Origin: an uncultured Collinsella sp. | Lineage (GTDB): Bacteria; Actinomycetota; Coriobacteriia; Coriobacteriales; Coriobacteriaceae | Direction of reading: 5' to 3' | Assembly: GCA_934643145.1 (NCBI GenBank) | Contig: CAKUBM010000003.1 | Span: 1-64,000, forward strand | DNA: 64,000 bases | Part shown: positions 33,782 to 40,693 of the stretch, piece after piece | How the letters are laid out: every line of letters begins with the position of its first letter | Position numbering within the stretch: the stretch's first letter is position 1 | Notes under the pieces: model-generated | The model's input: the letters and a program-made list of their open reading frames with translations, nothing else | Told to the model about the DNA's origin: nothing | Database searches by the model: none | Program-made: the position numbers and the translations under genes

Positions 33782-34891
33782 TTACGCCGGCTTGAGCCCA
33801 AAGCACGCTCGGAGCGTATTCAGCAGAGCATCTTGCCTCTTTCGGCGAGCCTCTACGCGATTCTGATATCGCTTACCCATGCGCTGGTGGATGCGCCATG
33901 CGAGCGCCTCCATTGCTTCCATGTCACAGAGCATTTCGTTGTTGACCGTCGCAACCTCGATTCCCATAGTAATCAAACCCGTGTTGCGCTTTTCGTCGTG
34001 AATACGCCCGCCTCGAGACGAATGGCCCAGCTCACCGTTGTATTCCAAGTCAAACCGCGCTGCTTCCTGATAGGCATCGCAGACCGCATGTGGCATGCCC
34101 GAAATCGCCTGCGCACGGTCATCGAACTCGATCTTGTAGTCAGTCTTAAAAGGTCCGCAGGCAAACCCGCCATAGGAAAACGGAAGCGAAAACAGAGCGA
34201 GCATGATGCACTCCATGGGCGAGAGCAGGTTTTCTGACAGGTAGGGACACAGGCGCAGCAGCTGTTTGACCGCGTTCCCCTTGCATACCGCGAGATAGTC
34301 CATCAGCCGCTCGGGCGCCAGCACCGGCTCGACCTCAAAGTAGCCCACATCTGGCGGTTGGTCCTTGTCCTTTGCAAGTTTATTCGTAACAGGCGAGGTG
34401 TAGGGAGGCAGATACCTCCCGCGGTCACTCAGCGAAATCTTAGAGCACAGCTCTTGGGCCAGAGCAAATGCCTGGATGCAGCCGACCTCGCGCGCGACGG
34501 CTACGCAAAGGGCCTCGGGAGATAGACTGTATACACCCGGCTCCACCTCTAGAATCGAGCCGGCAGGCAGCACGGAACACACAGACCAGCTTGCACCCGG
34601 TATGCGACGACGCTGTGCCGCAGACCCTACCAGCAAGCACAGGTCTTCTTGCACCTCGCCACTTTTGGCTCCGATTCGCACCAAGTCGGGAAGATAGATG
34701 TCCTCGGCCGAGGGTGACGACGCGTGCAGGACTCGCCGTTCTTCATCGCGATTGAGGTCCCTCCAGCCGATGTAACCCATTTGTCGGCGCTCGGCGCGCA
34801 TCATGCGCAGCGCCGAGGCGCCTGTTAGGATTACGGAAGCAGCCAGCTGTTCGCCTGCCGGCTCGGCACACCGCGCCATCTTCACTGCCAC
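33782..34891 (-). CDS. hypothetical protein with DUF559/Vsr-like C-terminal region
   Basis: This 369-residue protein starts at a GTG with AGGGG seven bases upstream, overlapping no other gene. The N-terminal two thirds look like the AbiEi-antitoxin/DUF559 proteins common in actinobacteria. The C-terminal part has an endonuclease-like arrangement: acidic FDLEYNGELGHSS, RIHDEKRNTGL, then VATVNNEMLCD. This resembles PD-(D/E)XK nucleases of the Vsr/DUF559 type by pattern only. It lies 11 bp downstream of comF and 36 bp from a MITE-like element. Function unknown. Confidence 0.7.
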   Translation of the reverse strand: MAVKMARCAEPAGEQLAASVILTGASALRMMRAERRQMGYIGWRDLNRDEERRVLHASSPSAEDIYLPDLVRIGAKSGEVQEDLCLLVGSAAQRRRIPGASWSVCSVLPAGSILEVEPGVYSLSPEALCVAVAREVGCIQAFALAQELCSKISLSDRGRYLPPYTSPVTNKLAKDKDQPPDVGYFEVEPVLAPERLMDYLAVCKGNAVKQLLRLCPYLSENLLSPMECIMLALFSLPFSYGGFACGPFKTDYKIEFDDRAQAISGMPHAVCDAYQEAARFDLEYNGELGHSSRGGRIHDEKRNTGLITMGIEVATVNNEMLCDMEAMEALAWRIHQRMGKRYQNRVEARRKRQDALLNTLRACFGLKPA

Positions 34892-34901
34892 AAAACCACC
34901 C

Positions 34902-35708
34902 CTACCAAACGCGTGCGATAGCGAGGCCATCGACTGCTGCGGCGCCGGCACGCTTGAGCTCCGCCGAGGCCGCCGCCATGGTCGCGCCCGTGGTAATGAC
35001 ATCATCGATAAGCAGCAGGCGACAGCCGCGCACATCCTCGACCGTCTCGTACATGCCCCGGGCGCGCTCGCGGCGCTCGTCACGGCCGAGTTCGCGCTGG
35101 TCGCCATGCCCGTACTTGACGAGGGCATCAAGCAAGGGGACACCAGACAGCTCGCAAAACGAGCGCGCGATAGCCTCCATATGATCAAAACCGCGGCGCC
35201 GAAACGCCGCCGCCGTCGCAGGTACAAACACCACCGCATCGGCGCCGGACAACACACCGCCTAAGCGTTCGGGTGCCGCGATCTGGGCATGTAAGGCGGT
35301 GTCGTATAGCAGCTCTGCCAGATACGGCGCTAGGCGTCGCTCGCCCGCGTCTTTGTACGCTTTAATGATCCGCGGCAGCGGATGCGTGTAAACGGCACAT
35401 GCCAGGCACCGGTCGAGTGCTTCGGCCATCGCCGAAGACGTGCCCTCGACCGAACACTCAGTGCACAGCAAATCCCCAAACGGGGCGCCGCATCGGGTGC
35501 AGCTATGACGTGGGTCGATGAGCGTAAGCGCGGCCAGGCAGTCTTGGCAAATAAGCGCACCGGCGCGCTCGCAACCGGCACATCGTGTTGGCGACAATGC
35601 CTCGAGCGCCTCGAGTGCCGCCCACTCGGCAAACGGTAGCAATTCGTCCGCAAACGGTAGGTCTCCGACACCCTGCAGACGACCCAATATGTTCAGATGG
35701 CTCTTCAA
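34902..35708 (-). CDS. comF: ComF-family phosphoribosyltransferase-like protein
   Basis: This 268-residue protein has the ComF layout: two zinc-binding cysteine pairs near the N-terminus (CAGCERAGALICQDC and CTRCGAPFGDLLCTEC) and a C-terminal PRTase domain with the PRPP loop LLLIDDVITTGATM. ComF proteins assist DNA uptake in competent bacteria, but no other competence gene is nearby. The next gene follows after 10 bp. Confidence 0.9.
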   Translation of the reverse strand: MKSHLNILGRLQGVGDLPFADELLPFAEWAALEALEALSPTRCAGCERAGALICQDCLAALTLIDPRHSCTRCGAPFGDLLCTECSVEGTSSAMAEALDRCLACAVYTHPLPRIIKAYKDAGERRLAPYLAELLYDTALHAQIAAPERLGGVLSGADAVVFVPATAAAFRRRGFDHMEAIARSFCELSGVPLLDALVKYGHGDQRELGRDERRERARGMYETVEDVRGCRLLLIDDVITTGATMAAASAELKRAGAAAVDGLAIARVW

Positions 35709-35713
35709 GACAC

Positions 35714-35745
35714 AACCCTCCCTACGTTCGGCCGCAGGGAGGGTT
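35714..35745 (-). terminator. hairpin after ricT
   Basis: AACCCTCCCT and AGGGAGGGTT form a perfect 10-bp stem between ricT and comF; the following T content is low. Confidence 0.5.
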
Positions 35746-35810
35746 GTTGATTCAGCGCTATGATACCCCGATGCTCTCGGGGCAAGGCGGGTTAAATCCG
35801 CTCGCGGGCG

Positions 35811-37511
35811 TTATTCGCCGGCGGGCGGTTGCGTTGCAGACGAGCTCGGGGTCAATCCCTCGCCACCATCCTGGCGCGGCTTGCGGGAGCGACGACGGCG
35901 ACGGCGCTTTTGACCCTGATCGGCCGAGCCCTCGCCACCACGATCCTCACGCGGCTCGCGCTCGTCGCGAGCGGCGCCACGCGAAGTCTTGGCAGCCGCT
36001 CCCCCGCCATCTCCAGGACGACGGCGCGTAACCTTGACCTCGCCATCCGAAACCTGATCGGCCACAGAAGGAACCGAAGGCTTCTGCTGCGTGCCCGAGG
36101 AATGACGGCGACGCGGACGCGGTGCGCGCTCCTCCTCGCTACGCGGCTTGCCGCCCTTGTCGACAGGCGCATCGGCACCCGAGCCGCCCTTGGGGGCGGC
36201 ACCGGCCTCGCGAGCGGCTGCGGCGCGGAAAGCGTCCTCGCGCTCCTCGCTCGACAGATGACGGCGACGACGACGCGTGGGGTTCATGCCACCGCCGCGA
36301 TTCTGCTGTTGAGGCTGCTGAGCCTCGCGCTCGCGAGAGGCGTTCTTGCCTGCAGCTACGACTTCGCCGGCATCGCCGGAGCCAGCGCGCTTGCGGCGGC
36401 GACGGCCACCGGCGGCATCCTCGACCTCAGGCGCCTCGGCCTTGCCGCGGCCCTTTCCGCGACCGCGACCCTCGCCCTGGCCCTGAGCAGCACGAGCATC
36501 GGAATCGGCATCGCGACGACGGCGCTTGGGCATCGACGTTCCGGCCAGACGGTCGGCGCTCGACAGGCCATCGCCCACGTCGACGCCGTTCTCGCGGTCG
36601 AGCTCCATGAGCGCCAGGCGCATCTCGGGCGACTCGATGCGCTCGAGCACGTCGCGCGTCACGCAGTCGGGACGGCAGTTGCAGCCCTGCTCGGCAGCCT
36701 TCTTTTTGCAGCCCTCCGTGCAGGTCATATCGGCCAAGTTGACCTTAAAGACCTTGCCGTTCTCCAGGCGCAGCACCAGCTGCTCGCGCGGGGTGTCATA
36801 TTCCTGGATACGCGCCTTGCCGAGCGGCGTATCGATGAGCGTCTTCTTTTTGGGCGCACGGCTCTTGAAGTCCTTGTACGCCTCGAACTCGTAGCGCAGG
36901 CAGCACATCAGGCGGCCGCACACGCCGCTGATCTTGGAGGAATTGAGTGGCAGGTCCTGCTCTTTTGCCATGCGGATCGAGACGGGCTCAAACTGTCCGC
37001 CAAAGCGCGTGCAACAGAGCTCCTGACCGCACTGGGCATAGCCGCCCACCAGACGAGTCTCGTCGCGCACGCCGATCTGGCGCATGTCGACGCGAATGTG
37101 CAACGTCGAGGACAGGTCCTTGACGAGCTGACGGAAATCGACGCGCTCCTCGGCCGCAAAGTAGAACACGGCCTTTTCGCCGCCAAACAGGTACTCGACG
37201 CCCACCGGCTTCATCTCGAGGTCGAGCTCCTTGACCAGACGGCGAAAATCGACCATAGCCTCGTCGCCCTGAATGGCCAGGTCGTCGGCAAGCTGCAGAT
37301 CGATATCGCTCGCTACGCGCAACACGGGCTTGAGCGGCTGACCGATCTCGTCGAGCGGCACCTCGAAGGGATCGGCCGTGACCAGGCCGATCTCGGTTCC
37401 GCGCTCGGTAGAACAAATGGCATAATCGGCCTCAAGGATATCCAGATCCTGTGGGTCGAACCACAGGTCGCGCGAGGCGTAGGTAAACTTAACGGGTACG
37501 ACTAACGGCAT
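35811..37511 (-). CDS. ricT: PSP1/RicT (YaaT) family protein with long basic disordered tail
   Basis: The first 300 residues form a RicT/PSP1 protein. The iron-sulfur-type cysteines are at 161, 166, 167 (CGQELCC) and 198, 203, 204 (VCGRLMCC). A second cysteine cluster (C264, C268, C277, C279, C283; CTEGC to CRPDC) follows. In Bacillus RicT helps mRNA maturation with RNase Y. From about 325 to 566 the protein is low-complexity, rich in Arg, Lys, Gly and Ala, with repeated RRRRR and RRRRH patches. Such tails often bind RNA. It overlaps the end of holB by 10 bp. Confidence 0.9.
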   Translation of the reverse strand: MPLVVPVKFTYASRDLWFDPQDLDILEADYAICSTERGTEIGLVTADPFEVPLDEIGQPLKPVLRVASDIDLQLADDLAIQGDEAMVDFRRLVKELDLEMKPVGVEYLFGGEKAVFYFAAEERVDFRQLVKDLSSTLHIRVDMRQIGVRDETRLVGGYAQCGQELCCTRFGGQFEPVSIRMAKEQDLPLNSSKISGVCGRLMCCLRYEFEAYKDFKSRAPKKKTLIDTPLGKARIQEYDTPREQLVLRLENGKVFKVNLADMTCTEGCKKKAAEQGCNCRPDCVTRDVLERIESPEMRLALMELDRENGVDVGDGLSSADRLAGTSMPKRRRRDADSDARAAQGQGEGRGRGKGRGKAEAPEVEDAAGGRRRRKRAGSGDAGEVVAAGKNASREREAQQPQQQNRGGGMNPTRRRRRHLSSEEREDAFRAAAAREAGAAPKGGSGADAPVDKGGKPRSEEERAPRPRRRHSSGTQQKPSVPSVADQVSDGEVKVTRRRPGDGGGAAAKTSRGAARDEREPREDRGGEGSADQGQKRRRRRRSRKPRQDGGEGLTPSSSATQPPAGE

Positions 37512-38629
37512 TTCAGTGCCTTCCTGATATCGAACAGCATGACCTCGATGGCCAGCTGGGGAGTAACGTTTCTGGCGATGTTGCGCTCAGCAGCCGCGAC
37601 CGCCTTGAGCGCTCGCGTGGCGCCCGCAACATTCGTCGCGGCGGCAAGCCGCCCGATCGTGTCGCGCACGTCCTCGTTCACCACGTCGGCCGCCTCGTCC
37701 TGGAGCGTCAGCAGCACGTCGCGCATGAGCGTCCGCGCGCTCGCCAGCGCTTCCATGATACCCGAACGCTCGCGCGCGTTGAGTTCGCGCTTGTTGCGGT
37801 CCTCAAGCTGCTTCAATGCTCCACGCGACAGGTAGTCGGCGTTTTGCTCGAGTACCTTTTCCTGCGTGGACTTGACCTCGGCGAGCGGTGCCTTGACGGC
37901 GACGATGAGCGACTTGGCGCGACTGAGCACGTCGGCCTCGTCGGCGGCGATAAGCGAATCGATGGCGCGAACCATCTGACGGCGGGCGTCCTGGCGCTCG
38001 GCGCTCTTGAGGAACTCGATGCCACGCGCGGGGCTTCCCGCCACGGCGACGGCCATGCGACAGCGTGCGAGGTCCTGCCCGGTGGCGCGGCTCACAGCCT
38101 GCGCGGCCACGGCGGGCGATACCAGTCGAAACGGCACGCATTGGCAGCGACTCACGATGGTGGGCAGCATCACGTCGGCGGAGGTGCCCAACAGGATGAA
38201 CATGACGCCCTCGGGCGGCTCCTCGAGCGTTTTGAGCAGTGCGTTGGCGGTGTTGGCGCGCAGCTGCTCGGCACGGTCGATGATGTAGACCTTGGCCTTG
38301 GCACGGATGGGCGCCAGCGGTACGTCATCGAGCAGCTCGCGGGTCTGGGCAATGAGGTAACCCGTGGCGCTCTCGGGCGTGTAATAGTGCACGTCGGGAT
38401 GCGTATGCCGAGCAACGCGCACGCAGCTGTCGCATGCGCCGCAGCCGTCCTGCTCGCACAGGAAGGCTTGGGCAAGCGCCCATGCGGCGTCGAGCTTACC
38501 GGCGCCGGGCGCGCCCAAAAACAGGTAGGCGTGCGATGCGCGGCCGCTTGCGATGGCGTTGGTCAAAAAGTCGCGCACGCGCTCTTGGGTGTCGAGCTTG
38601 GCTAGCAGGCTTGCCTGAGCGGGGGCCAT
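37502..38629 (-). CDS. holB: DNA polymerase III delta-prime subunit
   Basis: This 375-residue clamp-loader subunit has the P-loop-like GAPGAGK, the zinc-finger cysteines CEQDGCGACDSC and the delta-prime signature AEQLRANTANALLKTLEEPP. It continues with SRCQCVPFRL. The P-loop ends GKL rather than GKT/S, consistent with loss of nucleotide hydrolysis. The ATG at 38629 has GGAGG nine bases upstream; the in-frame extension upstream overlaps tmk and is not real. It lies between tmk and ricT, a common bacterial order. Confidence 0.92.
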   Translation of the reverse strand: MAPAQASLLAKLDTQERVRDFLTNAIASGRASHAYLFLGAPGAGKLDAAWALAQAFLCEQDGCGACDSCVRVARHTHPDVHYYTPESATGYLIAQTRELLDDVPLAPIRAKAKVYIIDRAEQLRANTANALLKTLEEPPEGVMFILLGTSADVMLPTIVSRCQCVPFRLVSPAVAAQAVSRATGQDLARCRMAVAVAGSPARGIEFLKSAERQDARRQMVRAIDSLIAADEADVLSRAKSLIVAVKAPLAEVKSTQEKVLEQNADYLSRGALKQLEDRNKRELNARERSGIMEALASARTLMRDVLLTLQDEAADVVNEDVRDTIGRLAAATNVAGATRALKAVAAAERNIARNVTPQLAIEVMLFDIRKALKCR

Positions 38630-38630
38630 G

Positions 38631-39314
38631 TTACTCAGCCTCCTGGGCAAGCGCGGCGGCGACGGCATCCTGGGGGATGTCGAGACCGTGCGCACGAACC
38701 AGCTCGACCGTCTGCGCGAAGACGTCCTCGATGGACGCGGTCGCGTCGATGAGCTTTACGCGGTCTGGCTCCTCGGCGGCAATGGCACAAAATCCCTGAT
38801 AGACACGCTCCTGGAAGGCCATGCCCTTGGCCTCCATGCGATCGGTCGCACCGCGGGCCACCATGCGCAGCGCCGCCTGCTCGGGCGCGATGTGGTAGAC
38901 GAGTGTGAGTGCCGGGTGCGTTCCCGCGACGGCCAGGTTGTTGGCGTCGCGCACCATCTGGCGGTCGAGGCCATCGGCAAATGCCTGGTAGCAGGTCGTG
39001 GAATCGTAGAAGCGATCGCACAGGACCACCTTGCCGGCCGCAAGGGCGGGGGCTATGACCTCGTGCACCAACTGGGCGCGCGCCGCCTCGTAGAGCAGCA
39101 ACTCGCAGGTGTCTCCCATCGCCGTGTTGGCGGGGTCGAGCAGCAAAGCGCGAATCTTTTCGCTGATGGCGGTGCCGCCCGGCTCGCGCAGGCTCACAAC
39201 CTGGTAGCCAGCGAGTTCGAGCGCGCGGGCAAGCAGGCGCGCCTGCGTGGACTTGCCGGCACCGTCGACGCCCTCGAGCGTGATAAAGCTATGTTGAGCA
39301 GGCTCAAAAGCCAT
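38631..39314 (-). CDS. tmk: thymidylate kinase
   Basis: This 227-residue kinase phosphorylates dTMP to dTDP. It shows the P-loop EGVDGAGKST, the REPGGT dTMP-binding motif and the DRFYDST motif. The lid region has residues RGATDRMEAKG. The ATG at 39314 is favoured by an AGGGG at eight bases; a GTG two codons upstream is possible. It is followed by holB after a single base, so the two are surely co-transcribed. Confidence 0.95.
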   Translation of the reverse strand: MAFEPAQHSFITLEGVDGAGKSTQARLLARALELAGYQVVSLREPGGTAISEKIRALLLDPANTAMGDTCELLLYEAARAQLVHEVIAPALAAGKVVLCDRFYDSTTCYQAFADGLDRQMVRDANNLAVAGTHPALTLVYHIAPEQAALRMVARGATDRMEAKGMAFQERVYQGFCAIAAEEPDRVKLIDATASIEDVFAQTVELVRAHGLDIPQDAVAAALAQEAE

Positions 39315-39418
39315 GGGCACAGCCCCTTCCTACAAGGCGCGTAAATGCAGATATATCAACCAAGCCATGATACCCCAGCGCTCGGCGCGTCCCCAATGAC
39401 TAAAGGCGCCTTTCCAAA

Positions 39419-39483
39419 GTTGCGGTGAAATAGGGACTGATTGAAGCTCTGAGACCGCCAAACAGTCCCTATTTCACCGCAAC
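39419..39483. repeat. 65-bp palindromic repeat, full copy 2
   Basis: Its 21-bp arms at 39419-39439 and 39463-39483 are identical to those at 6346-6410; the loop differs. Confidence 0.85.
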
Positions 39484-39553
39484 GTATGATGGGGAATTTT
39501 GGATGCTGGGTATAATCGTCGTATTGCATTGAAATGTGGCGAAAGGAGTGGCA

Positions 39554-40537
39554 ATGTCTCGGTATTGCGCCTCGTGCGGCAAGCTTCTTGCAGATGATGC
39601 CAAGTTCTGCACCTCGTGCGGTGCACCCGTTGAGCAAACAGCCGCGAGCGATAGCCAGCCCGCTTTTGAGCAGACCGGCTCCCTTGATACGCCGCAAGCC
39701 AAGGCGGACGACCCCCTCGCCTATAGCCCCGACCCCGCCGCAAGGACCGAGGCCGTCGAGACCACGCAGCGCATACCCGTCGCGAGCGGCTCGCCCCAAC
39801 AGCAGCCGGCTCCCGCATACGCACCCGCTTCGCCACAGACCCCCGCTCCCAAAAAGAGCGGCACCGGGCCGCTTATCGCCGTTATCGTTGTGCTGGTGGC
39901 GATCATCATCGCCCTAGTCATCTTCTTTGCAATCAGACCGTTCGACAACGCCGCCACGCGGACGACTGCCGAGGTAGCTAAGCTACACCATGACGTCGAC
40001 GACGATGACCTAAAGCCTCTCGGCGATCCCAACAGCCTGTACGACGATGATGACGATGACGACGAGAATGGCGGCGAGGCGACCCTCTCCGAGCAAAACC
40101 TCTACCGTCGCCTGAGCGAGTACTACGACCTGCTCGAAGACCTCGACAACTACGTCCGTGGCTGCGCACAGAACTTCAACGGCAGCTACCTAGAAGAGGA
40201 TCGAACCACCCGTCAAAATCTCGCCGATGTTGCCGAGCGCACAGAGGACACCATCGAGCAGTATTACGGCATCGTCGAGGACCTGGACGTCCCGACGAGC
40301 TCCAAGAACTACAGCTCCTGGAAGGACATCATCGCCCTGTACGACGACCTGGATCACCGCATTGACGCAATCTGTGATGCCTGGGAGATCAGCCTGAAAT
40401 ACGCCAAGCCCGCGGACCACAAGAATGAGATCGTGACGCCGCTGTCACGCGACAACGTGGCGGGCACCAATGACAACAAGTACCGCCTAGACTTTGAGAA
40501 GCGCTACCCCGGCGCCAAACCCGTCGAGGTGAACTAA
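39554..40537 (+). CDS. zinc-ribbon membrane protein of unknown function
   Basis: This 327-residue protein starts with a zinc ribbon (YCASCGKLLADDAKFCTSCG, Cys pairs at residues 4/7 and 18/21). A proline-rich linker and one transmembrane helix (LIAVIVVLVAIIIALVIFF, about 105-125) follow. Next come a run of aspartates (DDDDDDDE) and a helical extracytoplasmic domain rich in Asp, Glu and Tyr. A GGAG ribosome binding site precedes the start. Copies of the 65-bp palindrome lie on both sides of the gene. Function unknown. Confidence 0.8.
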   Translation: MSRYCASCGKLLADDAKFCTSCGAPVEQTAASDSQPAFEQTGSLDTPQAKADDPLAYSPDPAARTEAVETTQRIPVASGSPQQQPAPAYAPASPQTPAPKKSGTGPLIAVIVVLVAIIIALVIFFAIRPFDNAATRTTAEVAKLHHDVDDDDLKPLGDPNSLYDDDDDDDENGGEATLSEQNLYRRLSEYYDLLEDLDNYVRGCAQNFNGSYLEEDRTTRQNLADVAERTEDTIEQYYGIVEDLDVPTSSKNYSSWKDIIALYDDLDHRIDAICDAWEISLKYAKPADHKNEIVTPLSRDNVAGTNDNKYRLDFEKRYPGAKPVEVN

Positions 40538-40556
40538 ACTCCCCAACCAACAAAAA

Positions 40557-40621
40557 GTTGCGGTGGAATAGTTCCGGTTTTTGAGCCCTGCAAGCTCAAA
40601 TAAGAACTATTTCACCGCAAC
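40557..40621. repeat. 65-bp palindromic repeat, full copy 3 (diverged)
   Basis: GTTGCGGTGGAATAGTT and AACTATTTCACCGCAAC arms; same 65-bp length as the copies at 6346 and 39419 but the inner arm changed on both sides, keeping the pairing. Confidence 0.8.
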
Positions 40622-40628
40622 TCATGAG

Positions 40629-40668
40629 CGGGGCCGGGCGCGCGTTTAGATTCGCGCACCCGGCCCCT
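40629..40668. terminator. GC-rich hairpin between the zinc-ribbon gene and topA
   Basis: GGGGCCGGGCGCGCG and CGCGCACCCGGCCCC form a long stem between convergent genes; there is no strong T run, so termination is uncertain. Confidence 0.4.
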
Positions 40669-40693
40669 GTTGCTGTGTTGCGTCGCTGTTCGG

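Noticed and set aside
35829..37505. 558-codon open frame opposite ricT
   Set aside because: RicT cysteines and PSP1 motifs are on the minus strand; the plus frame is an Arg/Ala/Leu shadow.
38630..38695. Upstream extension of holB
   Set aside because: It overlaps tmk, and a strong GGAGG precedes the ATG at 38629.
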